NCBI GenBank assembly: GCA_036768485.1
Contig: JAVLUZ010000154.1
Span: forward strand, 6,988,512 to 7,052,511
Direction of reading: 5' to 3'
From: Mermis nigrescens
Taxonomy: Eukaryota; Nematoda; Enoplea; Mermithida; Mermithidae
DNA length: 64,000 bases
Of the stretch, positions 1 through 11,426 are shown one piece after another (the first letter of the stretch is position 1; every line of letters begins with the position of its first letter). The notes beneath the pieces are model-generated. The model made no database searches. It saw nothing but the letters and a program-made list of their open reading frames with translations, and was not told the origin of the DNA. Position numbers and translations under genes: made by a program.

Positions 1-471
1 CAGTCAAAAACCAGCGGCCTTGACTGCAGGCAATATAGCACACCTTGTAAAATTATATGCAGTCAAGCTGAATGCTTATTGATATGGGGAGCTGGCGCTT
101 CGCTCGCATTTCAACCTGTAGTAGATGGTTTTAGAAGGCACTTTCATTTGAAATGGTCTGCCAGATTTACTTTCTCACTGGGGAATGTTTATTAAGCGCT
201 GCATGGGTAGCAGCTTCAATAGCTGCCCAGTCGCCCGTTAGCGCATTTTGATGGGCCAGCGTAAGCTCTGGTCCTACGTGATAGATATTGAGTAGCTGTT
301 GCTGTTCTTCTTGTCCCCATTCTGAGGAATTGTTGTTTTACTGTAGTAGAAATAAAATGCTTCGAGAAGCGAAGCGCCAGCTCCCTATATCAATAAGCAT
401 TAAGCTTGACTGCATATAATTTTACATTGTGTGCTATATTGCCTGCAGTCAAGGCCGCTGGTTTTTGACTG
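1..471. repeat. Fold-back element with ~104-bp inverted arms
   Basis: Bases 1-104 read in reverse complement at 367-471 with few mismatches. Both arms contain the AGCTGGCGCTTCGCT and GACTGCATATAAT blocks. The ~260-bp centre is unique and holds a short minus-strand reading frame (see 167-337). The right arm runs on into a 59-bp tandem array. The left arm is cut by the window edge, so the true end and any target duplication are unseen. The superfamily is not identifiable. Confidence 0.75.
167..337 (-). CDS. Possible terminal exon inside the fold-back element
   Basis: This minus-strand frame of 56 codons ends in TAA. It includes the stretches WGQEEQQQLLNIYHVG and GDWAAIEAATHAALNK, whose composition looks protein-like rather than random. 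Immediately upstream on the minus strand is TTTATTTCTACTACAG, a good splice-acceptor shape, followed by an in-frame TAA, so the frame would only make sense as a downstream exon. No family is recognised. It lies between the inverted arms and could belong to the element. Evidence is limited to codon content and the acceptor. Confidence 0.25.
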   Translation of the reverse strand, partial: NNNSSEWGQEEQQQLLNIYHVGPELTLAHQNALTGDWAAIEAATHAALNKHSPVRK

Positions 472-688
472 CATATAATTTTTCACTGTGTGCTATATTG
501 CCTGCAGTCAAGGCCGCTGGTTTTTGACTGCATATAATTTTACATTGTGTGCTAGATTGCCTGCAGTCTAGGCCGCTGGTTTTTGACTGCATATAATTTT
601 ACATTATGTGCTAGATTGCCTGCAGTCTAGGCCGCTGGTTTTTGACTGCATATAATTTTACATTGTGTGCTATATTGCCTGCAGTTGA
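408..688. repeat. 59-bp tandem repeat, ~4.7 copies
   Basis: Units start at 408, 467, 526, 585 and 644. Each begins GACTGCATATAATTTT and ends GGCCGCTGGTTTTT. Copies differ at a few bases, for example CAGTCAAGG versus CAGTCTAGG. A single inverted unit lies at 1-66, so the array is an expansion of the right inverted arm. Confidence 0.95.
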
Positions 689-774
689 CTGCAAATAATT
701 ACTGCCGTTTTTAAAAGGTGCATCTGTCATTTTTCATGAATTTCAACAGCGTTTTTCTTTTTGGTGAATTGAAA

Positions 775-1026
775 TTAAGCAGGTTTCTTCATAGTATTGC
801 CTTTTGTGTTATTAGGTAATTTATGGTTTGTGTTATTTGACAGTGAAATCCCTCTGAAATAATACACCCTTTCTTTCTTACAAGCGATTGGAAGAAGCAT
901 TTGTTTCTCCTGTTTAACAACCATGTTGCCAACTTCCAGACATCTTACGTTCCTGTGGAAATTTAATGCCGTTTTGTTTATAAAGTTTTCAATTAAAGCT
1001 GTTGTAATAAGTTTTACATTTTTCAT
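775..1026 (-). CDS. Small unidentified ORF, 83 aa
   Basis: This is an ATG-to-stop frame on the minus strand with balanced composition, including two Cys and LPIACKKERVYYF. No domain is recognised, and no promoter, splice site or partner gene is evident. It may be a fragment of a decayed element or chance in AT-rich DNA. Confidence 0.2.
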   Translation of the reverse strand: MKNVKLITTALIENFINKTALNFHRNVRCLEVGNMVVKQEKQMLLPIACKKERVYYFRGISLSNNTNHKLPNNTKGNTMKKPA

Positions 1027-1204
1027 GCCTCAATGTTGTTGAATTTTTACTTATGCTTACTTCAACTGTTTCCCTTGCTGTACACTTCAACTTTTCAGAT
1101 TTATTATCTACCATCAGCAGAGTTGGCACGAGCTGGGTTTTTTGGTTTTTGTGGGTGCAAAAATTCCCGATTTCTGCGTTTTGGCTAAAGTAGAGGAGAT
1201 TGGA

Positions 1205-1950
1205 AAGTTCCAGAAAGTTATGACAAGGACATTTTCTAGTTGATTTTGGGCTGAGGAGTTCATATTTGAAAGAATTATGCGACGGTCAGCATTATTGACC
1301 GAGTTACAGGCTGTTGAAATTCATGTGTTTAAGGATAGGCGAAAAAGGGCACTTATTCACTTTAACCCCTATCGAATTTTTTCTATCTTTTTTAACATTA
1401 GGGTATATACAGCATTGCGATATATCTATCATATGATATAATCCTTGATTTTCTTCAGTTTTTTTCTTGATTTTCATAATCAACTTTTGCAATAATTTAC
1501 TTGATAAGATATATGGAAAATGTAAGTTTTTGCTTACCAATATACTTAGGCTTAGGCTTAGTATATCTGAAAATGTGTTTTAAGCTGCTCAGGTCGAGGT
1601 CGCTCCCGCTTAGGTCAATGTATAGATGCTTAGGTCGATGTATAGATGCTTAGGTCGATGTATAGATGTTTAGGTCAATGTTTTTTTTGCTCCATTTCTG
1701 CCTTAGGCTTTGCCCATGTCTGGCACCAATCTGAATCCAAAAGCATTTGCTGTCGCCGCAAATTGAAAACTGAAAAATACCCCAAACGCAATTTTTTCCT
1801 TTTTCGCCTATCCTTAAGCACGTGAACTTCAGCTGCCTGTAACTCGGCCAATAATGCCGACCGCCACCTAATTCTTTCAAATATGAACTCCCCATCCCAA
1901 AGCCAGTTAGAAAATGTCCTTTTTTGAAAATTTGACACTTTCCAGTATTC
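1205..1950. repeat. Inverted pair of a decayed gene fragment
   Basis: 1205-1345 (plus) and 1796-1950 (minus) are homologous in opposite orientation. Both contain GAGTTCATATTTGAAAGAAT and AAGGATAGGCGAAAAAGG. The minus copy is still open over 1675-1938 (87 aa, with GEFIFERIRWRSALLAEL). The plus copy has stops. Two opposed copies of one sequence suggest either arms of a larger inverted-repeat transposon or two insertions of the same family. The family is not recognised. Confidence 0.6.
1611..1680. repeat. 20-bp tandem repeat, 3.5 copies
   Basis: Consecutive units start TAGGTCRATGTATAGATG at 1611, 1631 and 1651, with a half unit at 1671. Confidence 0.95.
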
Positions 1951-1980
1951 TTTATTCCGCCCCTGGGTTTTTGCTATATG

Positions 1981-3074
1981 TATAGTGCTGGCCTCTAAAA
2001 AAACCAGTCGATTTGTAACCTAAAAAAAACCACCCCTTTTTTCCATAACCAAAAGGAGATGACTGATGATATTATACTGGCGAACAAGCTATGCCATGAG
2101 GATTACAATTGACCCCTGGTCGCTTTCCGGATCATTCAGAAACTTGAGATATAAATTTGTCGAAAAGTTCCTAAAAATTGCCATTTTTATGATTTTTTTA
2201 AAGCATTTTTGAGGGTCAGTATTTCTACCCGTATTCATATTTGTTGGAATCTTTTATGTTTTCACGTTAGGCTCCCTTGCAGACTAATGTCAGAAAAAAA
2301 TTTAGTTCTTCTATGTCATCCACATAGCTACAGTATACCTTCAAAGCCAAACCTAAAAAAATCCAGTTGTAACCTAAAAAAAACCAGCGCCAATTTTTAC
2401 AAAACTCAGCAGGAATGTGCCTTGTAGCACCTTTCATGATGCCTGATATTTATTTTTCACAAAAAATAACAATCACCCCAAAAACTGCCAAAAAAGTTCG
2501 ATTGTAACCTAAAAAAAAACCACTGTAACCTAAAAAAGACCAATGCTAAGTATACGTTGCCATAGCAACAAAATTACTCATCAAGTTTCATAATTTTGCA
2601 CTGATTTCTTGCAGAGGATGTAGAAGAGACTTACTTAGAGTCTTTTTTATCAATTGAAGACTGTATTTGTGAAATTTATAGAACTTTTAATGAAATTCAG
2701 AAAAAATTATTGATTTTTATATAAATGTGATAAAATGAACGGAAATATCGTGAAAAATGATTTTTTTCAAAATTGTGATCATTTAAGGTCAACTAACTCT
2801 TTCACGCTGCCAACCATGCACTTCACATAACATTTTGGGGGTGGTTTTTTTTTAGTTCCCATGGTTTTTTTAGGAAAAAGTGGTTTTTATTCAAAGTTTC
2901 GTATTTCATGCAAGCTTGCTATGAAATATGGCGCTTAAAAATTCTTCCATGTAGCAAGTTATAGGCCTAGGGCAGTTGTCAAAAATAGATGTTTGTTGAC
3001 TTCTTCAATGCTATTTGTTCTGAAGTTATAAGCCAAAAACATGAAAATGGTTTTTTTTAGAGGCCAGCACTATA
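1981..3074. mobile_element. Non-autonomous Tc1/mariner-like element (1.1 kb)
   Basis: Terminal inverted repeats of about 26 bp start TATAGTGCTGGCCTCTAAAA at 1981 and match in reverse complement at about 3048-3074. The ends carry TA, as expected for a Tc1/mariner TA target. A subterminal motif GTAACCTAAAAAAAACCA recurs inside at about 2017, 2370, 2503 and 2522 and in inverted form near 2843, which suggests transposase-binding repeats. No transposase coding is seen inside. Confidence 0.8.
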
Positions 3075-3567
3075 CGCACTGCAAAATTGGCTGAAGTGAA
3101 GGCAGTAACATCGGGAAATTGGTCAAAATTGATTAATTTTAATTAATTAGCAGTCGCATTGTCCAGAAACAACAAAATCACTGCCCGGAAACCAGTTTCT
3201 GGAAAATATTTTTAAAATTGACAAATAAAATTTTTCTCAATTTTTTTTTGTGTAGATGCTGGCATAATCTTTATTGAGGCTAATGCCAACAAACTTTAAA
3301 ACACGGCTGAGCGTAAGATTAAAATTATTTGATTTTTTTGTTTTAAACTGTTTTTATGTATGTATTGCTGGAATATTTCGTCCAATATGTCACTCCCAAG
3401 TAGTTTTTTAAAGGTTGCCTCACTGTTTTCTTACTGCAAATATGAAAAACCCATCAAAAACTCATCAAAAACCCCACCAAAAACCCAAATTTCAAAATTT
3501 TTAAGTTTGGATTTTGGCCAAACCTGACCATTAGTTTACAAACTAACATTTACCTACTTTTTTAGTA
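3075..3567. other. Non-coding stretch upstream of the hAT gene
   Basis: AT-rich with no open frame of note. The last 20 bases before the ATG at 3568 form a pyrimidine tract ending TTTTTTAG, which could be the acceptor of an upstream 5' untranslated exon. Confidence 0.4.
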
Positions 3568-4907
3568 ATGGCGGCAGAAATTGTAGAGATGAGTTCAGAA
3601 ACAGACGAAGAAGATCAGAGGCAGACTACCCCAAGGGGCCCCAAGCGGAAGTCTGTGTCAAATGTCTGGCCACATTTTGACTATATTAATAATAATACAC
3701 AAGTCAAATGCAAACATTGCTCAACGACCCTTATTTGTCCAGCTAATTCAGGCTGCATTACTAACATGCGGAAGCACTTGAAAAAAAACATCCGCACATT
3801 ATGCTAATTCCAAATACGAAAGTGAAAAAAGTACAGCCCGAACAAGGAGAAACGACAGTGCAAAAATCGTTGAAAGAAACATTACATCAATTTAACCAGA
3901 GAAAAGCTGAAAAGCTATTAGCTTCTTCATTTGCGACATCATCTGCGGCTGTTAATTTCGTGGAAAATAAGTGGCTGGCAAAATTTTTTCGATCACTCAA
4001 TTCTGCATTCGTTGTTCCTAGCAGATATGGACTTTTCAAATGTATTGATGAACTTTGCAAAAATGTTGAAACCAAAATTGCTTCCTCAATAAAACGAGCT
4101 CAAGCAGTGAGTATTTGTCTGGACATTTGGTCGAAAAAAGATATGACGTCTTACTTAGGCGTAACCTGTCATTTTTATGATAGTACCATAAAGGCGATTC
4201 GCGTATGTGCAATAGGTCTGGAAAAACTTGAAGGCCGTCATACAGCTGAAAAAATTTTTGAAATGTTTGACGAAGTGAAACAAAAGTGGGGAATTACGAA
4301 TGAAAATATTTTAAAGGTCGTCACTGATAATGGTTCGAATGTGGTCAAAGCTTTCAAAGACATGGCTGAATTTGAAAAGGCGGCTTGCGAAGAAGATGGC
4401 TTAGAACGTGAAGAAGTGGACCCTAATTTGGATTTGTCATTCGATGAAGAATTAAGTGACTTTGATGATGCTCACTTTGGTTTGCTACGATTGCCATGTT
4501 TTGCACACAGTTTCCAGTTGCTTGTAAAATATATTCTCAAAAACTGCAGCCAACGTCAGTCGCTCAATTGCGCATTAACCTTAATTCACCGGCTGCAGAA
4601 GTCGACCATTGCGACTGAATATTTTTTAGAAAAAGCTAAAAAGAAGTTGATTTCGTTATGTGTCACCCGATGGAACACCGTCTATTTTGTTATTGAACGT
4701 TTTTTGGAAATGAAGGATGTCGTTATAGCCTGCGTCGATAATCTGAAATGGGATGGCTTATTGCAGAGCCAATGGACCGATTTGGAGCAACTGGAAAAGA
4801 TTCTTGCACCATTAGCTCAGTTTTCCGAAGACTTAGCTTCTCAAAACAAGCCGACACTCTCATTGGTGCTTCCTTATCTTTTTATGGCTGAAACTCACCT
4901 GAAAAAG
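3568..4907 (+). CDS. hAT gene exon 1: BED finger and catalytic core
   Basis: Two frames cover this exon. 3568-3807 carries the BED finger (WPHFDYI, then CKHC, then the HL of MRKHL). From 3801 the other frame carries the core. The switch is at the A8 run near 3785, where the second zinc-binding His falls in the new frame. An acidic segment (EEDGLEREEVDPNLDLSFDE) separates the two Asp motifs from LPCFAHSFQLLV, the Cys/His feature of hAT cores. The donor is AAAAG|GTAATT at 4908. Reading continues past the donor to 5129 but only into low-complexity intron sequence. Confidence 0.88.
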
Positions 4908-5222
4908 GTAATTAATAGGCCCAGACGCCTGAGTAAGCAGTTAGCAGTAAGCACATCCATTTTGGGAGGAATGCATTTACATTGCCACTTTTTATACTCA
5001 TTAAACTTTTTATTTGTTTTTACAAGGACCCCAGCTCTTCCCATGAGTTTGTTATGCTCTTTTATTGTGTTTTCCCTACAATTTTTTATAAAATTTTCAT
5101 ATTTTTTTAATGTAATGTCTCAAACATAGACAATTTTGAGGAGTTTTGTGACCAAATCATACGTGTATATAACAGATTGATTTTGTCAAGGGTCAACTGG
5201 GTCGCTCAAAAATGGTGGTATG

Positions 5223-5482
5223 CATACGTGGGCAGCACCAAAATTCAGGGGGTGCGAAATTTTTCAAAGGTCAAAAAATGGCCTTAAAAATGGTGGTATG
5301 GTGAAAAAAACACCATTTTTCAACGTTTCTCATCGAGCACTATCCATTGGCATCGAAAAATTGCGAAAAAAACAACAAAAAATTTTAAAAAATTGAATTC
5401 TGGGGGGTATTTCGATTTCTGGGAGGGTGTATTTTGGTTTCTGGGTTGGTGCATAGCCCCCAACCCCCCACGCCCAGGTGTG
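5223..5482. mobile_element. hAT-type MITE, family A (ends CAYACSTGGGC)
   Basis: Family hallmarks are the ends CATACGTGGGCAGCA and CGCCCAGGTGTG, a central block TTTCGACGTTTCTCATC..CACTATCCATTGGCATC, and G/C runs near the right end. It lies in intron 1 of the hAT gene, head to tail with the next copy. No matching 8-bp flanks survive here. Confidence 0.85.
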
Positions 5483-5492
5483 ATGGCGGCAC

Positions 5493-5766
5493 CATGCGTG
5501 GGCAGCAAGAAAATTCTGGGGGGTGCAAGATTTTTCAAAGGTCAAAAAATGGCCTTAAAAATGGTGGTATGGCAAAGAAAACACCATTTTTCGACGTTTC
5601 TCATCAAGCACACTATCCATTGGCATCAAAAAATTACGAAAAAAAACAAAAACAAAAAAAAATTTTCAAGAATTGAATTTTGGGGAGGGTATTTAGACTT
5701 TTGGGGGTACTTTGGTTTCTCGGGGGATGTATACCCCCTAAACCCCCCTCCCTACGCCCAGGTGTG
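5493..5766. mobile_element. MITE family A, second copy in tandem
   Basis: This has the same ends and central block as the preceding copy and the same orientation, 10 bp apart. Flanking octamers GGCGGCAC and GTCGTGAC agree at only 5 of 8 positions. The short ORFs across 5320-5773 are by-products of the repeat. Confidence 0.85.
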
Positions 5767-7531
5767 GTCGTGACCAATCATGTACAGTATAAAAATTCTG
5801 TGAGATTTTTTTGAAATAGGTTAAAACCTTCTATATATCCCCTCTTGTTACATGTCTAGACCATACATGGGCGTGGGGGTGGGTCTTGCCCCCAGACCCA
5901 TAGCTGACCCCCCAGAATGCCGTCTGAGCCCCCAGGATTGCCAAAAGTGCTAGTTTTTTTAGAGAAAATTTCAGAAATTAAGCATAAAAGTAGATTGAGC
6001 GGCTAAGATGTATTTAAAATTATTCAATTTCACCTAAATCATCATCAGAATTCACTTTTTGGGGACTTTTTTCATGAAAAAATCGAATTAATTTGAACTT
6101 TTTTCTAAATAATGGCGCGAAGCGTCGAAAACTTTTGAGCAAATAGATAGCTAAAACGCTTAAAAAGCATCTTTTCGACAAATTTTTTAGAAAATTTTTG
6201 GGAACTTCAAAAAAATCGCTAATTCCGGAAAAAGTGAAAAAATGGGGGGGGGGTAGAAAATTTTTCCGGGTGGGAACCCCGCCCCCCGATTCCCCTTCCT
6301 TAAGATCATCTATGATGGAGAGGAGGGGGTTTGAATGACCCCCAGCTTTTAGCCAAAAAAACTAAAAAACTGCGAGAAACATGCTAATTTTGTCAAAAAC
6401 GGGGTGGGGGCTAAATTTTCTTGTCTTTGGGGACGAGGAGCACCGCCCCTATGCCCCTGACACATGTACATATGCAACTACTAAGTATGCAATGCATTGA
6501 TGCTTATTGGACGCAGTATTTTTTACATTCTCTTATAAATTTTTATGCCTTACTCTCATACATGATCTGAGGTGGGGGAGTTAGGGGATTTCAATTTTAC
6601 TTCCCCTGAAGAGTTTTTACTTGCCGTAGAAATTTTTGATCCCTCCCGCCGAGAACTCGCGACTTTCCTGAAATATCCGAAAAATTTCGTTAAAGAGGAG
6701 CTATCCGTCCATTTGCTTAAATGTGTTAACTTTTTGGCGTATGCTCTTTTTTTGATTTTTCCCCTAATTTATTTGAATTTATCGGATTTTTTCCTTTTTT
6801 TGCTCTAGAAAAATAGAGCATCGTCAGAAATACTGGACGGGTTTTTTGAGCCCAAAGATGGCAATTAAAAATTTCACCCTCCACCCAGAATTCCCCTCCC
6901 CATGCCTTGCATGTCTGCTTACTCTACATAAAACAATTTTTAATTGTTTGTTGAAGGCAGTAGAGAATCAAACGTTTTTTGAGAGTTTTCGCCATATGGA
7001 AGCTGCTAAATTTAAAATTTCAAATCTTAAATCTGCATTTGTCCAAGTTAACTATATATATATATATATATATTCCTACGTTTTTATGAATTCCTTAATT
7101 TTGTGGTTGTTTAACGCGCTTCTCAGGCGGGAACTTCCATGCAAGGGGAGTTGTGCATCTTACCGCTCAAGTTCTCTAATTTTTTATTAATTCAGTAATA
7201 TTATTTAAATTTTCTGACTTTTCCTTATTATATATATTAATAATTTTATTTCTCCGAATACTTGTATTTTTCTATTAATTTAGTAATCTGTTTTAATTTT
7301 TCTTGATTTTCATTTATTACATGTAATAAGTATTTTTATTTGCTAGATTTATTCTATTTTTATTAATCTAGTAGTATTTTCTAGAAAATTTTCGTAATTT
7401 TTATCTATTACCGATAATTATTGTTATTTTAATTAATATTTTTGCCGCATGCTTTTTCTTCGTGTTTCGCCAATATTGGCCGCTCTCCCATTGTCTGTAC
7501 TTATAAGCAGGTTGAGAACAAAGATGTACAC
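5767..7531. other. Intron 1 filler with decayed repeats
   Basis: No gene is seen. 5860-6460 contains C-rich repeat debris similar in style to other MITEs (CCATACATGGGCGTGGG at 5871, GGAACCCCGCCCCCCG at 6273). 6560-7190 has two chance ORFs without recognisable content. 7190-7440 is very AT-rich with repeated TTTTATTAATTTAGTA-like blocks. Confidence 0.4.
7053..7073. repeat. (TA)n microsatellite
   Basis: About ten TA units lie in intron 1 of the hAT gene. Confidence 0.95.
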
Positions 7532-8389
7532 TAGGGGTGTACCGGGTCCGCTTTCTTTAGAAATGGGTCCGGATCCGGGTCCAAAATTTCAAGAAAGTCA
7601 GGTCCGGGTCCAAAAAAGCTGGACCCAATTGGGTCCGGGTCTGTGTCCAAAATTTCAAGAAGGTCGCTTACAGGTCACCAGAAAAACGAATAAATGTCAG
7701 TGATGATAGGTATTATGCATCGTGGAGCGCCAAAAATTTGAGAAAATATGATTACTGACGGCCAAAAATCATTGCAAATTACAGATCCATTCTGTATCTC
7801 GCCAACTATTTTGGGTCAATGAGGGAAGGGGGCGCCTTCTCCTCCCTCCGCCCCCTTCTTAATCTGCCTCTAGTCGCAAAGCCCAAAAAGTTCGGTTTTT
7901 TTACCATTTCCACTCAAAATCTTGATGTCGTGTGCAGACATGCACGGCGTGAGAATTATGGGGAGTGAAACTGGAAAATTATTTTTTGGCTTAAAAATGG
8001 TAGATACGCGTCAGAAAAATCATCTTTTGGTTTCTTTGACGATGCTATATCTTTCTAGAATGTAAAAACATAAAAACAATTAGAAAAAATTAACAAAAAA
8101 TCTGAATAAATAGAAAAATATAGTTGAAAATGCGTGAAAATTCGATACTGTTGAGCTATAGTTAAAAATGCTTAAAACAGCACATTTTCTACGAATTATT
8201 CAGAAAATCGCGAATTCTAGTGAATTGAAAGAAAATTGCAGGTCGGACCGGGATCAGATACCCCTTGAGGTCGGGTCCGGGTCCAAAATTTTGGACAACC
8301 TTCGGGTCCGGGTCCAAAATTTTGGACAACCTCGGGTCCGGGTCCAGTTCTGAAATTTTGGTCGAGTACTGGTACTCGGCGCACCCCTA
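7532..8389. mobile_element. hAT MITE with GGGTCC hexamer arrays
   Basis: The ends are TAGGGGTGTACCGGG and, in reverse complement, TAGGGGTGCGCCGAG. Near both ends the hexamer GGGTCC/GGGTCCGG is iterated: 7545-7650 on the left and 8240-8345 on the right, the latter with GGGTCCAAAATTTTGGACAA repeats. Such TIRs are typical of Ac-like hAT MITEs. Flanks ATGTACAC and ATGCATGG match poorly, so the TSD has decayed or the boundary is a few bases off. Confidence 0.75.
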
Positions 8390-8932
8390 ATGCATGGTAT
8401 GGTATGGCTGATCTGGGGGAGTCAAGGATTGAAATTCTTTGGACTAAAATTGCTCAAAGACTGGTATAAGCTGTGAAATAGGGCTTAAACTATCTGATTA
8501 CATAGTTTCTGGCCTATGAAAAAAGTTGGTGAATCTTTAATTTTCTATCCTCTGGTCGCACCAAAAAAAATTGCCTATTTGATTTGAAATGTTATTATGA
8601 GGTATAGGATAGAGAATTTGAGAAATAATTAAAGTGAAAACTTTTTCATGGAAAAATCGAAAAAAATTTGAACTTAAAAAAAATTATTATAAAAGTCGTT
8701 TCAGTAGATGCGCGACATCAAGAAACGTCTAAAAACTGTTTTTAGCTTGTCTAGGCCATTTTTCGACGGATTTTAAGAGGGTTCAAAAAAATTTTGGACT
8801 TGACTCTCCCACAGAATTCCCATGCAGCACATGTATGGTCTGGAGTCTGGACCAAATGAAGTTTACATCATTTATATAATGTGCCCCGATATTTGAACTA
8901 GAAAATAAGAATCACATTTTTTGACTTTATAG
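8390..8932. other. End of intron 1, non-coding
   Basis: AT-rich with no coding signal. It carries a distant relative of the 6030-6200 segment (TTTTTCATGGAAAAATCG) and leads into the exon 2 acceptor. Confidence 0.4.
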
Positions 8933-9139
8933 GTGCTTTTTGAGCCTTTCAAGACGGATGTGTTAGTCGAATATCGCCGGCGGTTCGAGTTTGTGACTAA
9001 TTCCGTGGCGATGCAATTTGATCCAGCCTATGCTTCAGCAACCCTGCTAGATCCACGTTTTATGGCAACATTTACTATTGACAGAAAGTTTGAACCGTTG
9101 AAACAAGCTGCCATTATATATATTCATAAGCTTGCTTAT
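8933..9139 (+). CDS. hAT gene exon 2
   Basis: The acceptor is GACTTTATAG at 8932 and the donor is CTTAT|GTAAGG at 9140. The exon is 207 nt, exactly 69 codons, phase 0 on both sides. It encodes a segment typical of hAT transposases, with YRRRFEFVTNSVAMQF and ATLLDPRFM. The reading frame begins with GTG, so there is no start codon; it is an internal exon. Confidence 0.88.
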
Positions 9140-9554
9140 GTAAGGATTTATATTTGATAGGCTATCAGGGTTCATCAAGCCACTTCTGTAAGTACAATTT
9201 CTTGGGGGGATGGACGAGAGTACGGCTATGTAGATTGCCATTTTAGGGTGGGTCATAGTTTCCCAAGGTCGAAAGTTCAGGGGGTGAAATCCTATAATTT
9301 AGGACCATTAAATTTAGAGTCTAGCCTTTTCTACAGGTCAAAAATGAAAAATGGCTAAAACATCCTATATATGTAGCGTCATTTATTGTGAAAAACTGCA
9401 TTTTTAACTACTTTTTGTCCCATTCTGACTAGTTTCGTCACTCTTGTAAGTAAAAAAATATGAGAATTTATCGAAAATTTTGTTTTTTCAGATCATTTTA
9501 AGTTCATTTTAGGTATTTTATGGGTAGACAAAACAGAAATGTATTAGTCGGCGC

Positions 9555-10034
9555 CATAGTTGGGCAGCACCAAAATTCTGGGGGGGTGAAAAAATTTCTG
9601 GGGGGTGAAAAATTGTCTGAAAAGTGGTTGTATGGCGAAAAAAACATTTTTTTTCGACGTTTCTCGTCGAGTACTATCCAATGGCATCAAAAATTGCTAA
9701 AGAAGCAAAAAAATTTCTGGGGGGGGTATTTCAACTTCTGGGGGGTGCGAACCACACCTGGGCGTGGGGGGGGAGTGTGGGGGGTATGCACCCTCCCCCA
9801 GAAACCAAAATACCCCCCCCCAGAATTCAATTTTTGAAAAATTTTTTCGTCTTTTTCGCAATTTTTTGATGCCAATGGATAGTGCTTGATGAGAAACGTC
9901 GAAAAAATGGTGTTTTTATCGCCATACCACCATTTTTAAGGCCATTTTTTGACCTTCAAAAAAATCTTGCACCCCCCCCCAGAATTTTCTTGCTGCCCAC
10001 GTATGGTGCGTACCCCCCTCCCCACGCCCATGTG
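9555..10034. mobile_element. MITE family A carrying a nested copy
   Basis: The outer copy is flanked by the perfect 8-bp TSD GTCGGCGC (9547-9554 and 10035-10042). It lies in intron 2 of the hAT gene. A second copy in the opposite orientation sits in its G-rich tail at 9753-10015. Confidence 0.9.
9753..10015. mobile_element. MITE family A, nested inner copy
   Basis: The inner copy is in opposite orientation to its host copy. Flanks GTGCGAAC and GTGCGTAC match at 7 of 8 positions. The target octamer is part of the outer MITE's own GGGGTGCRWAC segment. Confidence 0.88.
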
Positions 10035-10724
10035 GTCGGCGCGAAGCGCCGAAAAATTTTTAACATCTTTGCTGCTTTTGTACTCCAAAAATCATGCAGA
10101 AAATGTTTGATAGCTCAAAATCGTCCGACAGTGATTCAAGTCTTGGAGCCAGAGGTGGGAGTAATACCCCTCCCACACCCCCTATGAGAATGTGTGGGTG
10201 GGGTAAATCATGGTAAAAAAACGAAAAAAAGCTGAGTGTCTTGAATCGTTAAAAATTTCAAAGTGACTGTTTTTTAATATAAAAATATGATTTTTGGCTA
10301 ATTTTTACTCGCTTGTTTCAATTTCCTCAATTTTTTCTATCAATACTGTTGTTCAATTTTCTTCTCTGTGATGAGAGGGTCAGCTGCGCCTACTTGGTAA
10401 TTTTGATTGGGGGCCATTCATTTGCATCTGTCTACCTACGTGTGTTCTGCGGAATGGGTGCTCCAAAGCAAAAAAATTAATACTTATACATGATTTTTCC
10501 AACGTAGCTATTTGTTTTAATACTTATTAGTTTAGAGCATCAGAATTATTTGTTATTTGTTTGGAACCTAATTTTTTAAAAATTATTTTAGCAATCTACT
10601 TTATTAGCATGCTTTTATCGATTATTGACTATATTCTGTGAGCAGAATGATAATGCGTTTAAAATTTCAATAATTTCGTTGAAACCTTCCTATTAAATAC
10701 TGTTTTTTTCATTACATGCTTCAG

Positions 10725-10900
10725 AAGTTGGAAGAGAACGAAGAACAAATTGAGGCTGAAGGTGCAAGTTGCTCATCATCAATGGAAGTTTCTGAAGCTC
10801 CCACGTCGCTCTTTGATTTGTTTATCAGTCAGCTTGAAAGGGGCGCTGCAAAAACGCCACCAGCAGCAAGAACATCGCCACTAGACGTTGAATTAAGCAG
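10725..10900 (+). CDS. hAT gene exon 3
   Basis: The acceptor is CATTACATGCTTCAG at 10724 and the donor is AAGCAG|GTTGTAG at 10901. The exon is 176 nt. It encodes an acidic, Ser-rich linker (EENEEQIEAEG..SCSSSMEV) followed by LFDLFISQLERG, as commonly precedes hATC. It ends in phase 2, and exon 4 supplies the missing base. Confidence 0.85.
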
Positions 10901-11426
10901 GTTGTAGTCTATTTTTTGCAGCGTTAGCAACGCGTATGAAAAAGCTGGCAGTATGCTTATGTGTTGGTCGTGTTTTCTTCGATTCTGATTGCTTAATTGT
11001 ATTTTTATGGAAACCCTGCCTGCGTTCCTTGGTAACTCGAAAGTAAACAGACTATAGGTGAACAGCACCAAACTTTTGGTGGGAGAAATTCAATGTTCTC
11101 AGCCAAAAATGGGTTAAAACGACAAACTATTTTGACTTTTCTAAGTATATACTATGTGCATTATTATGTATTCCCAATGTAAGCGTTTTTTAATACCATA
11201 ATGCTAATGTCGTTTTATAAATTTTTACAAAGCGAAAAATGGGATTCTCCCAGCCAGATTTACACTGCCATTTGCTTAAATTATAATTTAAAAAAAATCA
11301 TCAAATATTCTTGATTTTTAGTTAATTTTAATTTTTTTAGTTTTTCTTAATTCTCACAAAACGTTAGTCCCTTATTCTGAGTATAATATTCGTTTTATAA
11401 AGTTTGCTGTACATAAACAGTACTAT

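Noticed and set aside
408..688. Regular 59-bp repeats resembling a CRISPR-like array
   Set aside because: Units are contiguous with no spacers, the DNA is animal nuclear, and the array is an extension of an inverted arm.
5320..5773. ORFs of 70-126 codons on both strands, and similar ones at 9520-9875, 12138-12436, 33341-33934
   Set aside because: They are translations of MITE family A, recur in every copy in either strand, and contain only repeat-derived Pro/Gly/Trp runs.
6572..7190. Plus-strand ORFs of 78 and 114 codons in hAT intron 1
   Set aside because: No domain, low-complexity hydrophobic or Ile/Tyr (TA-repeat) content, and located between phase-matched splice sites.
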